From Oscillospiraceae bacterium (GTDB taxonomy: Bacteria; Bacillota; Clostridia; Oscillospirales; Ruminococcaceae): a stretch of 43,030 bases of DNA. A program made the translations under genes and the position numbers. Every line of letters starts with the position of its first letter. Within the stretch, counting starts at the first letter, position 1. The DNA lies in NCBI GenBank assembly GCA_017481565.1, contig JAFUOZ010000053.1:1-43030 (forward strand). Reading direction: 5' to 3'. Positions 23,523 through 32,217 of the stretch are shown piece by piece. The notes under the pieces were generated by a model. It saw nothing but the letters and a program-made list of their open reading frames with translations, was not told the DNA's origin and made no database searches.

Positions 23523-24584
23523 ATGAATAATCAGGAGTATTTTCTCGGAAGTGCTTCTCCCGAGGGCTTTAAATCAGCCTTTGACAAACAGATATTCGAC
23601 AGCGGCTGCTTTACCTACATAATAAAGGGTACGGCAGGCAGCGGAAAATCCACGCTTATGAAAAAGCTTGCGGAGGCATTTCCCAATGAATCCAAGGATA
23701 TCTATTACTGCTCTGCCGATCCTTTTTCGGTCGATGCGGTGCATCTGAAGGATAAGGGGATCATCATTGTTGACGGTACATCTCCTCATGTTTTTGAGCC
23801 GAAATATCCTTGTGCGGAGCAGGTCATCGTTGACGCAGGTGCTTGTCTCGAAAAGAATATGCTCTACAGCAGAAGAAAGGAGATCGTAGCTGTTACCGAT
23901 GAATACAGTCAGTGTCATTTAAGGTGCAGAAGATATCTTTCGGCGTTGTCGTCTGTGGCGGCGGATATGGCGCAGGCGGGAAGATATGCTCTGCTCCGTG
24001 ATAAGCTTGACGGCTTTACTCAGCGTATGAGCAAGCGTCTTATGCCGAAAAAGCATGGTGCCGACGAGGGAAGTATCACATACAGATCCCTGTCTGCTGT
24101 GACCCCTGAGGGATATATGACCCGTGAGCTGACAGGATATAATGTCTATCTGCTGGCAGATGATTATTTTGTGGGCGCAGATGAATTTCTCCATGAATTT
24201 TCTGAGCTTGCGGTGCGCAGAGGATATGATATAGTAGTCAGCTGCTCCTATGTCCATTCGCCTGTGATGTATGAGCATATACTCATTCCCGAAACCAAAA
24301 CAGCGCTTATTTCAGTAAATACTGTATGCAGACCCGAAATCAAAAATTATCGCCCTATCAATTTCAAGCGTTTTTATGATAAGGCAAAGATAGTTCAGAA
24401 AAAGGTACGGATCAGATTTGACCGACGTGCCTGCGTTGATCTGCTGTCGGAGGCGGTAAGCTCACTTGTATCCGCAAAGAAGATACATGACAGGCTTGAG
24501 GAAATCTATATATCCGCTGCAGATTTCAATGAAATGAATCGTCTGACCTACAGACTTATTTCCGATATAAAGAGCAAGACTTAA
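23523..24584 (+). CDS. P-loop ATPase of the PRK06851 type
   Basis: 353 residues from ATG 23523. The frame is open further upstream but lacks a ribosome site there. Walker A GTAGSGKST is at 36-44, in an N-terminal domain of about 200 residues. The C-terminal part (SCSYVHSPVMYEHILIPETKTALIS) resembles the second half of the conserved clostridial and bacillar family labelled PRK06851. The function of this family is unknown to me; nucleotide kinase or ATPase activity is plausible. It appears to be a single gene between terminators. Confidence 0.82.
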   Translation: MNNQEYFLGSASPEGFKSAFDKQIFDSGCFTYIIKGTAGSGKSTLMKKLAEAFPNESKDIYYCSADPFSVDAVHLKDKGIIIVDGTSPHVFEPKYPCAEQVIVDAGACLEKNMLYSRRKEIVAVTDEYSQCHLRCRRYLSALSSVAADMAQAGRYALLRDKLDGFTQRMSKRLMPKKHGADEGSITYRSLSAVTPEGYMTRELTGYNVYLLADDYFVGADEFLHEFSELAVRRGYDIVVSCSYVHSPVMYEHILIPETKTALISVNTVCRPEIKNYRPINFKRFYDKAKIVQKKVRIRFDRRACVDLLSEAVSSLVSAKKIHDRLEEIYISAADFNEMNRLTYRLISDIKSKT

Positions 24585-24585
24585 T

Positions 24586-24631
24586 AAAAGCACCGCATAA
24601 GGCACTGTTACGTGCTTTGTGCGGTGCTTTT
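24586..24631. terminator. Bidirectional terminator hairpin, ACCGCA family
   Basis: 12-bp perfect arms (24586-24597 with 24620-24631) with a further GGCAC/GTGC stem inside. T-runs are short on both strands (TTTT). It separates the convergent ATPase and trxA genes. Its body closely resembles the hairpin at 32218-32250. Confidence 0.82.
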
Positions 24632-24649
24632 GGTTTAAATGGATATGTT

Positions 24650-24958
24650 TTATTTCAGCATAGCAAGTATAGAATCCTTGCCCGATGCGCCGATCTGCTT
24701 TGAAACAAGCTTACCGTTTTTCATAACTATAAGAGTGGGTATGCTTTCGATACCGAACTGTGCGGCAAGCTCGCCCTGTTCGTCAACGTTTATTTTTCCC
24801 ACCTTTATATGCGGATTTTCCTCTGCGATCTCATCGACTACAGGTGATACCATTCTGCATGGACCGCACCATGATGCCCAGAAATCCAGCAGAACAGGCT
24901 TATCTGAGGATATTACCTCTGCGTTGAAATTTTCCTTTGTTACAGTTAATACAGCCAT
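24650..24958 (-). CDS. trxA: Thioredoxin
   Basis: 102 residues, the classical length. WCGPC active site at 30-34 and cis-proline in SIPTLIV. A soluble disulfide reductant. AAGGAGGT precedes ATG 24958. It follows the FTR-like gene by 15 nt and probably receives electrons through it, because no NADPH thioredoxin reductase gene is in the window. Confidence 0.97.
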   Translation of the reverse strand: MAVLTVTKENFNAEVISSDKPVLLDFWASWCGPCRMVSPVVDEIAEENPHIKVGKINVDEQGELAAQFGIESIPTLIVMKNGKLVSKQIGASGKDSILAMLK

Positions 24959-24973
24959 TTTTACCTCCTTGTG

Positions 24974-25174
24974 TTATTCCTTTGATTTATAATAGAGCAT
25001 ACAGTGACAATATCCCTCAAAATCGGGATCTGCGATCTGCTCACGGAATTCCTTGCATATACATTTATTATCCTCTGTACGTTCAAGACGGCAGGGGCAA
25101 TAGCCGCCCTTCTGCTTTAGTCCTTCCTTTATCTGAGCTACAAGCTCCTTATCTTCATTAAATCGTACTGCCAT
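24974..25174 (-). CDS. Ferredoxin-thioredoxin reductase catalytic-chain-like protein
   Basis: 66 residues. Six cysteines in three CxC motifs: CPC (26-28), CIC (38-40) and CHC (56-58). CPC and CHC are the hallmarks of the FTR catalytic subunit, where a [4Fe-4S] cluster next to a redox disulfide passes electrons from ferredoxin to thioredoxin. The spacing (9 and 15 residues between motifs) differs from plant FTR (16 and 8), and the protein is much shorter. It is placed directly before trxA, so it is the likely reductase, without a variable subunit gene nearby. AAGGAAG precedes ATG 25174. Confidence 0.78.
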   Translation of the reverse strand: MAVRFNEDKELVAQIKEGLKQKGGYCPCRLERTEDNKCICKEFREQIADPDFEGYCHCMLYYKSKE

Positions 25175-25198
25175 TTTATCACTTCCTTGATCATCAGG

Positions 25199-25849
25199 TC
25201 ATGCTTTGCCGTAAGCAGCCTTTAAAATTGCTTTTCCTGTGCCTATAAGCTTATTATCGAAAAATATATTGAAACGGTAGTTATACCAATCAGGGTTCGG
25301 TCTGTTTCCGTGAGGGAGAGTATGCAGTCTGCATCTGACAGTATACCCTGAACGGCTGACTTTATCCATACGCATACAGCAGTATTCCGAAACCTGCGTT
25401 TCTCCGTTTGCAAATTGTATGGGATATATCATATCCTTATTGAAAAAATGCTCATATTCGGGTATTAGCTGTATTTCTGCTTCAAATTCATCTGCATAAG
25501 CAAATTTTTCCTCATCACAGCTTATTAATGGTCTGTAGATATATTCAAGCGGGAGCGATATCAACAGGACTATAGGTATAACAAGCAGCAACGGCCAGCC
25601 CGGGATAATATGTTCGTTTTCAACAGATATGAACATCAGATGCACCAATCCTGTTGCTGCGGCAGTATATAACAGAATATACAATATAAAAATCAGTGCA
25701 GGGAGTTTAAAGATGTATTTTGTTCTGCATCGGGGACAGCATTTGCTTCGTGGTCTCTGTACAGTCTTGACAGGCAGTTCTGCCAACTCACCGCACCCCG
25801 GACAGCGTGTATTTTCATCAAGCTTTTTTATCAGGTCTTTTCGTTTCAT
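25199..25849 (-). CDS. Zinc-ribbon membrane protein
   Basis: 216 residues from ATG 25849. The ATG five codons upstream is part of the GGAGG ribosome site. An N-terminal CPGC...CPRC zinc ribbon (about 16-42) is followed by two membrane helices (about 50-70 and 84-103) and a soluble C-terminal domain of about 110 residues. No family is recognised. It starts 21 nt after the CotH gene and lies upstream of the FTR-trxA pair, so it is probably in one long transcript. Confidence 0.82.
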   Translation of the reverse strand: MKRKDLIKKLDENTRCPGCGELAELPVKTVQRPRSKCCPRCRTKYIFKLPALIFILYILLYTAAATGLVHLMFISVENEHIIPGWPLLLVIPIVLLISLPLEYIYRPLISCDEEKFAYADEFEAEIQLIPEYEHFFNKDMIYPIQFANGETQVSEYCCMRMDKVSRSGYTVRCRLHTLPHGNRPNPDWYNYRFNIFFDNKLIGTGKAILKAAYGKA

Positions 25850-25870
25850 GTTGTTTGCCTCCATAATGTC

Positions 25871-27955
25871 TTATTCAAAAACAGCCTCCAGAGAAAAATC
25901 TCCCGTAAATGTGACTTCGGCAGTGGGGGAGGTACTGTCTGAAAGGGCACAGCCTGTTGATTTCCATTCCTTGAAGGTACGTCCCTCATCGGGTATAGCC
26001 GTTACGGTCACGGTATAATCGGTAAAATATGTTCCGTTGAAATCCTTATCAAGACTTGTTACCGAGTTATTTATCCTGACCGCACCTGTTTTGTCGGAGG
26101 AAAGCACGGTCATTTTCGCCATGTCTCCCAGACCGAACACCTTCTGCATTATACCGGGCATTTTTATATATCGTCCGTCGATGAAGTTGGCAAGACCTGC
26201 TATTTTCTGCTCATAGTATCTTTCCGTATCGCCCCTTGCTATCCATGAAGGACCGAAACGGTTGAAGGTATCGGGTACAAGCTCGCCGTATACGCCGTAA
26301 AGTGACCATAATTCCTCTATAGCGTCATTGCTGTTGAAATTGATATTTCTGATATCGCACATTGAGGTAATAAACATTTCAAGGAATTCCTCATTCTGAC
26401 AGAGAGATATGAAAATATCCTTGGGACAGCGGTATTTTTCGCCTGTTTCTTCATCGGTATATGAGCCGTAGCCTGAACTGAAAACCTCGGAGATATTGTC
26501 TCTGCTGTAATTGCCGCCGTCCTCATAGATACCTGCTGAGTAGTCTGTATCATATACGATCATGCGCCATTTTCCGTCGCCCACGGGAACGGAAGCATCT
26601 GTTTCACGTACACGCCACATTCTCCAGTTATTGTCCTTGAAAATGCTGTCCTCGTTGTAGATGTACAGATTGAAGGCGCAGTAATCCGCATAGCTTTGCA
26701 GATCAAGCATTTCTGCCGCCTTTTCATAATTTTCGGGGAGAGCCATATTGTTTTCGGTGATAAAATCAAACATTTCATTGTAATATTCAATATCCGATTC
26801 TTCGCCGTCCTCGATCTCGCCTCTCTTCAAAAGGATAACATTTTTATTGTCAACGCCGTAATTATTCTCAAAATAGTTGTCGCTGTAATCCTCGACTATG
26901 GTATACATTCCCCAGTATTCACCGTTGAGGAATGCAACACAGGGAGTAAACTGCTGTGTTTCTAACGCACGGTCTGCAATAAGGCTATGGAAAAGAGGAT
27001 CTCTCACCTTTGCATAATCGCAGTCATTTCCGCCGTTACGCAGTACAAATGACTTGTATTTCGTTACATTTCCTGTACCGTCAGAACGGAGATTATCGGG
27101 GATAAGCTCATATTCAACAGCTTTTTTGCCGTATTCCTCACGGGCTGTAAGCTTAAGGCTTTTCTGTGTGGCATTTCGTGAAGCCGCTCCCATGATACGC
27201 ATTCCCATATCCTGACAGAAGCCTGCACTTCCGTCTGAATTGATAAGCTCAACGGAAACGGGACGCTCCCATTCCTTGCCGCTGTTGGAGTAATTTCCCT
27301 CAGCCTGCCATGCTTCCAGATGCTTGTTGTTGGGGTCGGCGTTTATCCAGTCATCATAGGTTTTGCCCTTTACGTAGATACCTGTTTCGTAATTGAAAAG
27401 ATTTTCATTGTCGGTCATAAGTGATATAACGGGAACTGAGCCGTATTTGTTCAGAAGATTTATTCCGATAAAATATGTTGCGGAGCTGACAGGAGAGCTT
27501 GTTCCGTCGGGATATACCGCAACTGCACGGATAACATTTCCCTTGTCCACCTTTTTTCTTGGGATATATTCCTCGCCTGCGGTGATGCCCGTTGCGGCAC
27601 TTATCACATTTTCGGCAGAGGAACGGTCCTCCAGATGTATTGCGCCTGTGTAAAGCTCAGAGGTTTCATCGGGGGTGCTTCCGTCGGTGGTATAGTATAT
27701 TTTTGCATCGGGAACTGAGCAGGAAAGCTCCAGCTCGATGACCTTTTTATAAAATCCGCTCGGCTGACTGAAAACAACTCCCGACTGCTCGGAAGCCTCA
27801 GCGGAGCTTTCGGAGGGAGTGCTGTTATCAGATACTGCTGCAGCTGTTGTTTCTGCCGTATCGGAGCTGTCGGCGGTCTGTGAGCCTGCACAGCCTGTGA
27901 GAAGTGAGGCGGTAAGTATTGCAGTGCATATTATAATTCTTTTCTTGATATTCAT
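25871..27955 (-). CDS. CotH-family lipoprotein
   Basis: 694 residues from ATG 27955 (GTG 27964 is an alternative). The lipobox LTGC has Cys22. A Ser/Thr/Ala linker leads to a chitobiase-type C-terminal module (about 60-150, KIYYTTDGSTP), then a CotH kinase-like domain (about 185-560, with MRIMGAASRNATQKSLKL, NEYWG-like GEYWGMYTIVEDY and VYDTDYSAG), then a C-terminal InlB B-repeat-like domain (about 635-694). CotH proteins are atypical kinases that phosphorylate spore coat or surface proteins. Here it is anchored outside the cell. It lies in an operon with DUF4956 and VTC genes, an arrangement known from other bacteria. Confidence 0.92.
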   Translation of the reverse strand: MNIKKRIIICTAILTASLLTGCAGSQTADSSDTAETTAAAVSDNSTPSESSAEASEQSGVVFSQPSGFYKKVIELELSCSVPDAKIYYTTDGSTPDETSELYTGAIHLEDRSSAENVISAATGITAGEEYIPRKKVDKGNVIRAVAVYPDGTSSPVSSATYFIGINLLNKYGSVPVISLMTDNENLFNYETGIYVKGKTYDDWINADPNNKHLEAWQAEGNYSNSGKEWERPVSVELINSDGSAGFCQDMGMRIMGAASRNATQKSLKLTAREEYGKKAVEYELIPDNLRSDGTGNVTKYKSFVLRNGGNDCDYAKVRDPLFHSLIADRALETQQFTPCVAFLNGEYWGMYTIVEDYSDNYFENNYGVDNKNVILLKRGEIEDGEESDIEYYNEMFDFITENNMALPENYEKAAEMLDLQSYADYCAFNLYIYNEDSIFKDNNWRMWRVRETDASVPVGDGKWRMIVYDTDYSAGIYEDGGNYSRDNISEVFSSGYGSYTDEETGEKYRCPKDIFISLCQNEEFLEMFITSMCDIRNINFNSNDAIEELWSLYGVYGELVPDTFNRFGPSWIARGDTERYYEQKIAGLANFIDGRYIKMPGIMQKVFGLGDMAKMTVLSSDKTGAVRINNSVTSLDKDFNGTYFTDYTVTVTAIPDEGRTFKEWKSTGCALSDSTSPTAEVTFTGDFSLEAVFE

Positions 27956-27976
27956 ATCGGACACTCACTTTCGTTA

Positions 27977-28651
27977 TCAGAGTTCGGGTGTATTATCGGG
28001 TGTCATTCCGCAGCTTACGGTAAGATTGCCGTTTATACAGCGGAGATTGTCAAGCATTTCCTTTTCCTCTGAGATGCTTTTCAGTACGATACGGTAGGAG
28101 AGAACATACATTGTACCCATTCGTGCTGTCTTGACGTTTTCAAGTACAGAATATGAGGTATATTTCTTTAATACATCATCAAAGGCATTTCCGTATTCCA
28201 TATCCTCGGGTATCGTTATCTTTAAGAGCTTGTATTTATCGGAAATATCCGAGGGGATAAGCTTTTCGGCTATGATTATGATAAGTCCCATAATAAGCGT
28301 AAATGCCGCCGAATAACCTATGTAGCCCATTCCGCAGCCGAGACCTGCTGCCATTGCAAAGAAGAGTATACATATATCCCGTGAATTTCCCGGCACGGAG
28401 CGGAAACGGACAAGACTGAATGCGCCAGCAACTGCGATACCTGCGCCGATGCTACCGTTTACCAGAAGTATCACCGCATGGACTATCGAGGGGAGTATAA
28501 GAGAGGATATAAGCATATATTTTGAGGGACGCTTTGTGCCAAGTCTGTATACCGCCATGGCAATTAATCCGCAGAGTACAGAAACTCCCAGAGAGGTGAG
28601 CATACCTGCTGCAGTAGTCATGTCAGAGGTGTAAAATGCGATATCATTCAT
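27977..28651 (-). CDS. DUF4956 membrane protein
   Basis: 224 residues. Three or four N-terminal helices are followed by GAGIAVAGAFSLVRFRSVPGNSRDI (about 68-92), the signature of DUF4956, then a soluble C-terminal domain (about 140-224). The family nearly always sits beside VTC and CotH genes and may be the membrane partner that replaces the fused transmembrane part of eukaryotic VTC. Its ATG overlaps the VTC stop (ATGA), so the two are translated together. AAAGGAAA ribosome site. Confidence 0.9.
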   Translation of the reverse strand: MNDIAFYTSDMTTAAGMLTSLGVSVLCGLIAMAVYRLGTKRPSKYMLISSLILPSIVHAVILLVNGSIGAGIAVAGAFSLVRFRSVPGNSRDICILFFAMAAGLGCGMGYIGYSAAFTLIMGLIIIIAEKLIPSDISDKYKLLKITIPEDMEYGNAFDDVLKKYTSYSVLENVKTARMGTMYVLSYRIVLKSISEEKEMLDNLRCINGNLTVSCGMTPDNTPEL

Positions 28652-29406
28652 ACTGTGATTTCCTTTCGGTGTTGAGGTTGTATCATATCGGTATATATCC
28701 GTCCGTATTTAGAAAATGAAACAGGATATATTTTAAGCTCCGATAGAATTTTCGTTATTTCAAGGGGGACTGCTTCGGTAAATTTCAGCTCCATGAGCCG
28801 ATAATTCTCTGTTCCCGTGTCAAGATATTCCGCAGGGTCATTTATTTTCAGAGAAAGCCTGTCCTGACGGCTTCGTATGCCCGTATCAAAGGTTATGCGT
28901 ACATCGGGCTTATCCTTCATATAATAAGCCATACGGTCATAAGCCAGAAAAAGCTTGGGAGAAGGGGAATATTTTCTGAAAAGATGATCTATCTCGGAAA
29001 ATATCTGATTGGGCGTAAAGCCTGTGAGACTTTCCGGCTTTATCCCATGGTTTATGTACTGCATAGCTTCACAGTGTGGGACAGTTATCCTTCTTTTGTA
29101 GACGATGCCCCTGTATTTTTTCTTTATCTCCAGAAATACAGCGGAATTATCGTCGGCGGTACCGTAACATCGCAGACGGAGCTTTTCTTTATAAATTGGC
29201 TTGTCCAGGGAGTGTTTTATGAAATAGTAATCATCTGTGTCAAGATATATATTTGAAATGGTATAATCGGTGTATCGGTCACTGCACAGGATATCCTCTG
29301 CCGCAGACAGAAAATCGGCTGCCTGTTTTTCGGTAAGCATATATTTTGTTTCGCAGCGTCGGAAGCTTTGTGTATAGCCTATTATCATCACCTCATTTTT
29401 GCACAT
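28648..29406 (-). CDS. VTC-domain (polyphosphate polymerase-like) protein
   Basis: About 246-252 residues. RRCETKYMLTEKQ opens the VTC tunnel domain, followed by SNIYLDTDDYYFIKHSLDKPIYKEKLRLRCY, VFLEIKKKYRGIVYKRR and a closing LMELKF strand. These basic and glutamate residues line the triphosphate tunnel of yeast Vtc4, which makes polyphosphate from ATP. The start is uncertain: ATG 29406 has no ribosome site, ATG 29388 has GAGGTG very close. First gene of the VTC-DUF4956-CotH set, divergent from rsmA. No convincing promoter was found. Confidence 0.88.
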   Translation of the reverse strand: MCKNEVMIIGYTQSFRRCETKYMLTEKQAADFLSAAEDILCSDRYTDYTISNIYLDTDDYYFIKHSLDKPIYKEKLRLRCYGTADDNSAVFLEIKKKYRGIVYKRRITVPHCEAMQYINHGIKPESLTGFTPNQIFSEIDHLFRKYSPSPKLFLAYDRMAYYMKDKPDVRITFDTGIRSRQDRLSLKINDPAEYLDTGTENYRLMELKFTEAVPLEITKILSELKIYPVSFSKYGRIYTDMIQPQHRKEITV

Positions 29407-29506
29407 TATATAAAATCAGTATAGCATTTACGTTAAATTTTTGTGTAGATATAATAGCACTATTTTGTAAATAACTATTGAAAAATCAGGAATTGTAAAA
29501 TTATAC

Positions 29507-29535
29507 TTGACAATATACTTCTCAGGATATAAAAT
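29507..29535 (+). promoter_or_regulatory. Promoter of rsmA
   Basis: TTGACA (29507-29512) and TAAAAT (29530-29535), 17-bp spacer, about 35 bp before the start codon. Confidence 0.8.
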
Positions 29536-29571
29536 GATAATGTATATATTTTTTCACGGAGTATTATAATT

Positions 29572-30435
29572 ATGGATAATCTTACCAATATAAACGTAAT
29601 AAAGGATATTTTTTCAAGACACGGCTTTACCTTTTCAAAGGCGCTTGGTCAGAATTTTATCATCAATCCTTCGGTATGCCCTAAGATAGCCGAATACGGA
29701 AATGCCAAAAAGGGCTTCGGAATAATCGAGATAGGAACAGGCGTGGGAGTTCTTACAAACGAGCTTGCAAAGCGTGCGGATAAGGTGGTAGCCGTTGAGA
29801 TAGACGAAAGGCTTATCCCTGTTTTAAATGAGACTCTTGCCGAGCATGATAATGTTACAGTTATCAATGCGGACGTTATGAAAACCGATCTCCATAAGGT
29901 TATAGAGGAGCATTTCCAAGGGCTTGATGTGGCTGTATGCGCAAATCTGCCCTATTATATCACATCGCCTATAATAATGAATCTGCTTGAAAGCAGACTT
30001 CCCATAAAGTCAGTGACAGTCATGGTACAGAAGGAGGCAGGTGTCCGTCTTTGTGCGCAGACAGGTACAAGAGAATGCGGAGCGGTAACTCATGCGGTAA
30101 GGTATTATTCCGAGCCTGAGCTGCTTTTCAATGTATCAAGAGGAAGCTTCATGCCTGCTCCCAATGTGGATTCATGCGTTATCAGACTTAATATCAGGGA
30201 AGAACCTCCTGTTGAAGTTTCAGACGAAGGTTTCTATTTCAAGGTCATAAGAGGAGCTTTTTCCCAGAGAAGAAAAACTGCGGTCAATTCCGTATCATCT
30301 TCAATGGGTATAGATAAACAGCTTGTTACGGCAGCAGTTGAGGAAGCGGGGATTCAGTCCACAGCAAGACCCGAACAGCTTTCTCCCGCAGAATTTGCTG
30401 CCTTTGCCGATAAGCTGAAAGAGAAAATATCATAA
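29572..30435 (+). CDS. rsmA: 16S rRNA dimethyladenosine transferase
   Basis: 287 residues. FSKALGQNFIINPSVCPKIAEY is the KsgA N-terminus, IEIGTGVGVLTNELA is the SAM-binding loop, and NLPYYITSPI carries the NLPY catalytic motif. It dimethylates the two adjacent adenines of helix 45 (1518 and 1519 in E. coli numbering) in late 30S assembly. GGAG lies 12 nt before ATG 29572. It is followed by the U32-like gene after 17 nt. Confidence 0.97.
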   Translation: MDNLTNINVIKDIFSRHGFTFSKALGQNFIINPSVCPKIAEYGNAKKGFGIIEIGTGVGVLTNELAKRADKVVAVEIDERLIPVLNETLAEHDNVTVINADVMKTDLHKVIEEHFQGLDVAVCANLPYYITSPIIMNLLESRLPIKSVTVMVQKEAGVRLCAQTGTRECGAVTHAVRYYSEPELLFNVSRGSFMPAPNVDSCVIRLNIREEPPVEVSDEGFYFKVIRGAFSQRRKTAVNSVSSSMGIDKQLVTAAVEEAGIQSTARPEQLSPAEFAAFADKLKEKIS

Positions 30436-30452
30436 AGAAAGGTACAGCAAAT

Positions 30453-31373
30453 ATGAATACGATAAAGTATCACATTCCCGATTTTTTGAGACATTTCAAG
30501 CTTAACATAATTCTTTCGGATTATATGAGAAAATTCCCCGATTATTTTCATGAAAATGTAACGATCGGTTCGGTTTACGGAACATTTCCTACATCTCTTT
30601 GGAACGGCGGACGATATTTCGAGGGTACCTGTGACCCGAGAGTAATGCAGGAGGTACTCCGCCAGTTCAACGGAAGAGGTATTCCATGCCGTTTTACCTT
30701 TACAAATCCGCTGTTAAAGGAAGAGCATCTTTCAGATCCCTTCTGCAATGCTGTACTGAGAATGGCAGATAACGGCATGAATGAGGTAATAGTAGCGTCA
30801 CAACTGCTTGAGGATTACATAAGAGAGAAATATCCCCGATATAAAATAACAAGCTCCACCTGTAAGCAGATCGAAAATAAGGATAAGCTTACAGAGGAGC
30901 TGGAAAAGGACTACAGCCTTGTTGTCCTTGACTATAACTGGAACAATAAATTTGACGAGCTTGAAAAAATGCCTCATAAGGATAAGATAGAGCTGCTGAT
31001 AAATGCCTGCTGTACTCCCAACTGCAAGCGCAGGGGAGAGCATTACAGGAATATCGGTGAAAATCATATCCGCTATGCCGAAGTAAAGAAGAAGGACCCC
31101 AAAGCACCCTTCAAGGCAGAGGAATTCAGATGTGATCAGATGCTTCTTCATCTGTATGAGACTACCTGCTACAGCACCCACATCAAGCCTGAGGATATAT
31201 ATGAAAAATATGTTCCCATGGGTTATGAGAATTTCAAGATCGAGGGAAGAAGCGTACCCGATCTTAATGTGCTTGAAAACTATGTATATTATATGGTAAA
31301 GCCTGAATTCAAGGATAAGGTACGTCTGGAGCTGCTTCTGGCACTTACGGGAAAGCACAAGTATTTTATGTGA
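30453..31373 (+). CDS. U32-peptidase-like protein of unknown function
   Basis: 306 residues. The C-terminal HIKPEDIYEKYVPMGYENFKIEGRS resembles the (G)F-x-x-FKIEGR end of the U32 family barrel, and several cysteines (186, 187, 191, 227, 239) could ligate an iron-sulfur cluster as in U32 hydroxylation enzymes (RlhA, TrhP, UbiU). Sequence similarity is limited, so this is a fold-level guess. Its position after rsmA suits an rRNA or tRNA modification role (inference). AAAGG precedes ATG 30453. The 3' end overlaps the convergent DUF4830 gene by 8 bp. Confidence 0.8.
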   Translation: MNTIKYHIPDFLRHFKLNIILSDYMRKFPDYFHENVTIGSVYGTFPTSLWNGGRYFEGTCDPRVMQEVLRQFNGRGIPCRFTFTNPLLKEEHLSDPFCNAVLRMADNGMNEVIVASQLLEDYIREKYPRYKITSSTCKQIENKDKLTEELEKDYSLVVLDYNWNNKFDELEKMPHKDKIELLINACCTPNCKRRGEHYRNIGENHIRYAEVKKKDPKAPFKAEEFRCDQMLLHLYETTCYSTHIKPEDIYEKYVPMGYENFKIEGRSVPDLNVLENYVYYMVKPEFKDKVRLELLLALTGKHKYFM

Positions 31374-31818
31374 CGCTTTCGGGGATAAGTGCCTTTGTAA
31401 AGCCTCCCTCCTCATTGAGAGTGATATCGCAGGCTATAAGGATATTGCTACACAGTACCAGATTTGCGGTGACATTTTCGGGATAGTCGGGACAATTCAG
31501 TACCTTGTACCGAAGAAGTACAGCATCTGCTCCCGCATATTTTTCCAGGTCAAGTCCCTGTGATCTCTGCAGCTCATTGTAGGCATTGTATATCTCTCCG
31601 AATTCATAGGGTATCTTTATATCCTGTATTTCGGGTTCAGGGTCTACAATAAGTCCGAAGCTGTTTAAAAATTCCACTCTTGATGCCTTTGAGGGAAGCT
31701 CTATCCCTGTTTCCTGAGCCTTATCGGAAAGATTAAGGGCTGCCCACAGGATAATCCCGCCTATTCCGATAAAGAGCATTATCATAAGTGCCGCTTTTGA
31801 GCCTTTTCTTTTAGCCAT
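31366..31818 (-). CDS. DUF4830 membrane-anchored protein
   Basis: 150 residues. A basic start (MAKRKGSK) and one helix (about 9-28) leave the rest outside the cell. SRVEFLNSFGLIVDPEPEIQDIKIPYEF followed by YNELQRSQGLDLEKYAGADAVLLRYKVLNCPDYPENV is the DUF4830 pattern found widely in Clostridia. Function unknown. AAAGGACGG precedes ATG 31818. Convergent with the U32-like gene and divergent from the FeoA-like gene. Confidence 0.85.
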   Translation of the reverse strand: MAKRKGSKAALMIMLFIGIGGIILWAALNLSDKAQETGIELPSKASRVEFLNSFGLIVDPEPEIQDIKIPYEFGEIYNAYNELQRSQGLDLEKYAGADAVLLRYKVLNCPDYPENVTANLVLCSNILIACDITLNEEGGFTKALIPESVT

Positions 31819-31872
31819 GTATTACATTCCGTCCTTTCGTTGTACTATTTCATAATAATGTATATTCGGATA

Positions 31873-31902
31873 TTGTCCGATAAATTCCTGTGACAGTATA
31901 CT
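31873..31902 (+). promoter_or_regulatory. Possible promoter of the FeoA-like gene
   Basis: TTGTCC (31873-31878) and TATACT (31897-31902) with an 18-bp spacer. CGGATATTGTCCG around the -35 is a short dyad. The region is AT-rich, so the match may be fortuitous. Confidence 0.4.
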
Positions 31903-31972
31903 GTTATATTGAATAATATACTACAGGGAGCTTTCTCACCTTATCAGAAGATACCGAAAGGATAATATATAC

Positions 31973-32209
31973 ATGAAAAATACAGTTTCAATGTGCAGGC
32001 TGGAGGACGGCGCACGATGCAGGGTAAGTCGGCTTATGAACAGAGGCAGTATCCGCCGCAGACTGCAGGATATAGGACTTATCGAGGGCACAGAGGTGCT
32101 TTGTCTCAACCGCAGTCCGTCGGGAGATCCTGCCGCATATTTCATCAGGGGAGCGGTGATCGCCATTCGTGACGAGGACGCATCAAAGATTATAGTAGAG
32201 CGTATATGA
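31973..32209 (+). CDS. FeoA-domain protein
   Basis: 78 residues. An SH3-like FeoA fold is indicated by LMNRGSIRRRLQDIGLIEGTEVLCLNRSPSGDPAAYFIRGAVIAIR, the same order of motifs as FeoA (RL-x-x-(M/I)G(L/I)-x-x-G). FeoA assists the ferrous-iron channel FeoB, but no feoB is present, so this is an orphan copy that could act elsewhere. AAAGGA precedes ATG 31973. A hairpin follows the stop by 9 nt. Confidence 0.88.
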   Translation: MKNTVSMCRLEDGARCRVSRLMNRGSIRRRLQDIGLIEGTEVLCLNRSPSGDPAAYFIRGAVIAIRDEDASKIIVERI

Positions 32210-32217
32210 ATCAATTA

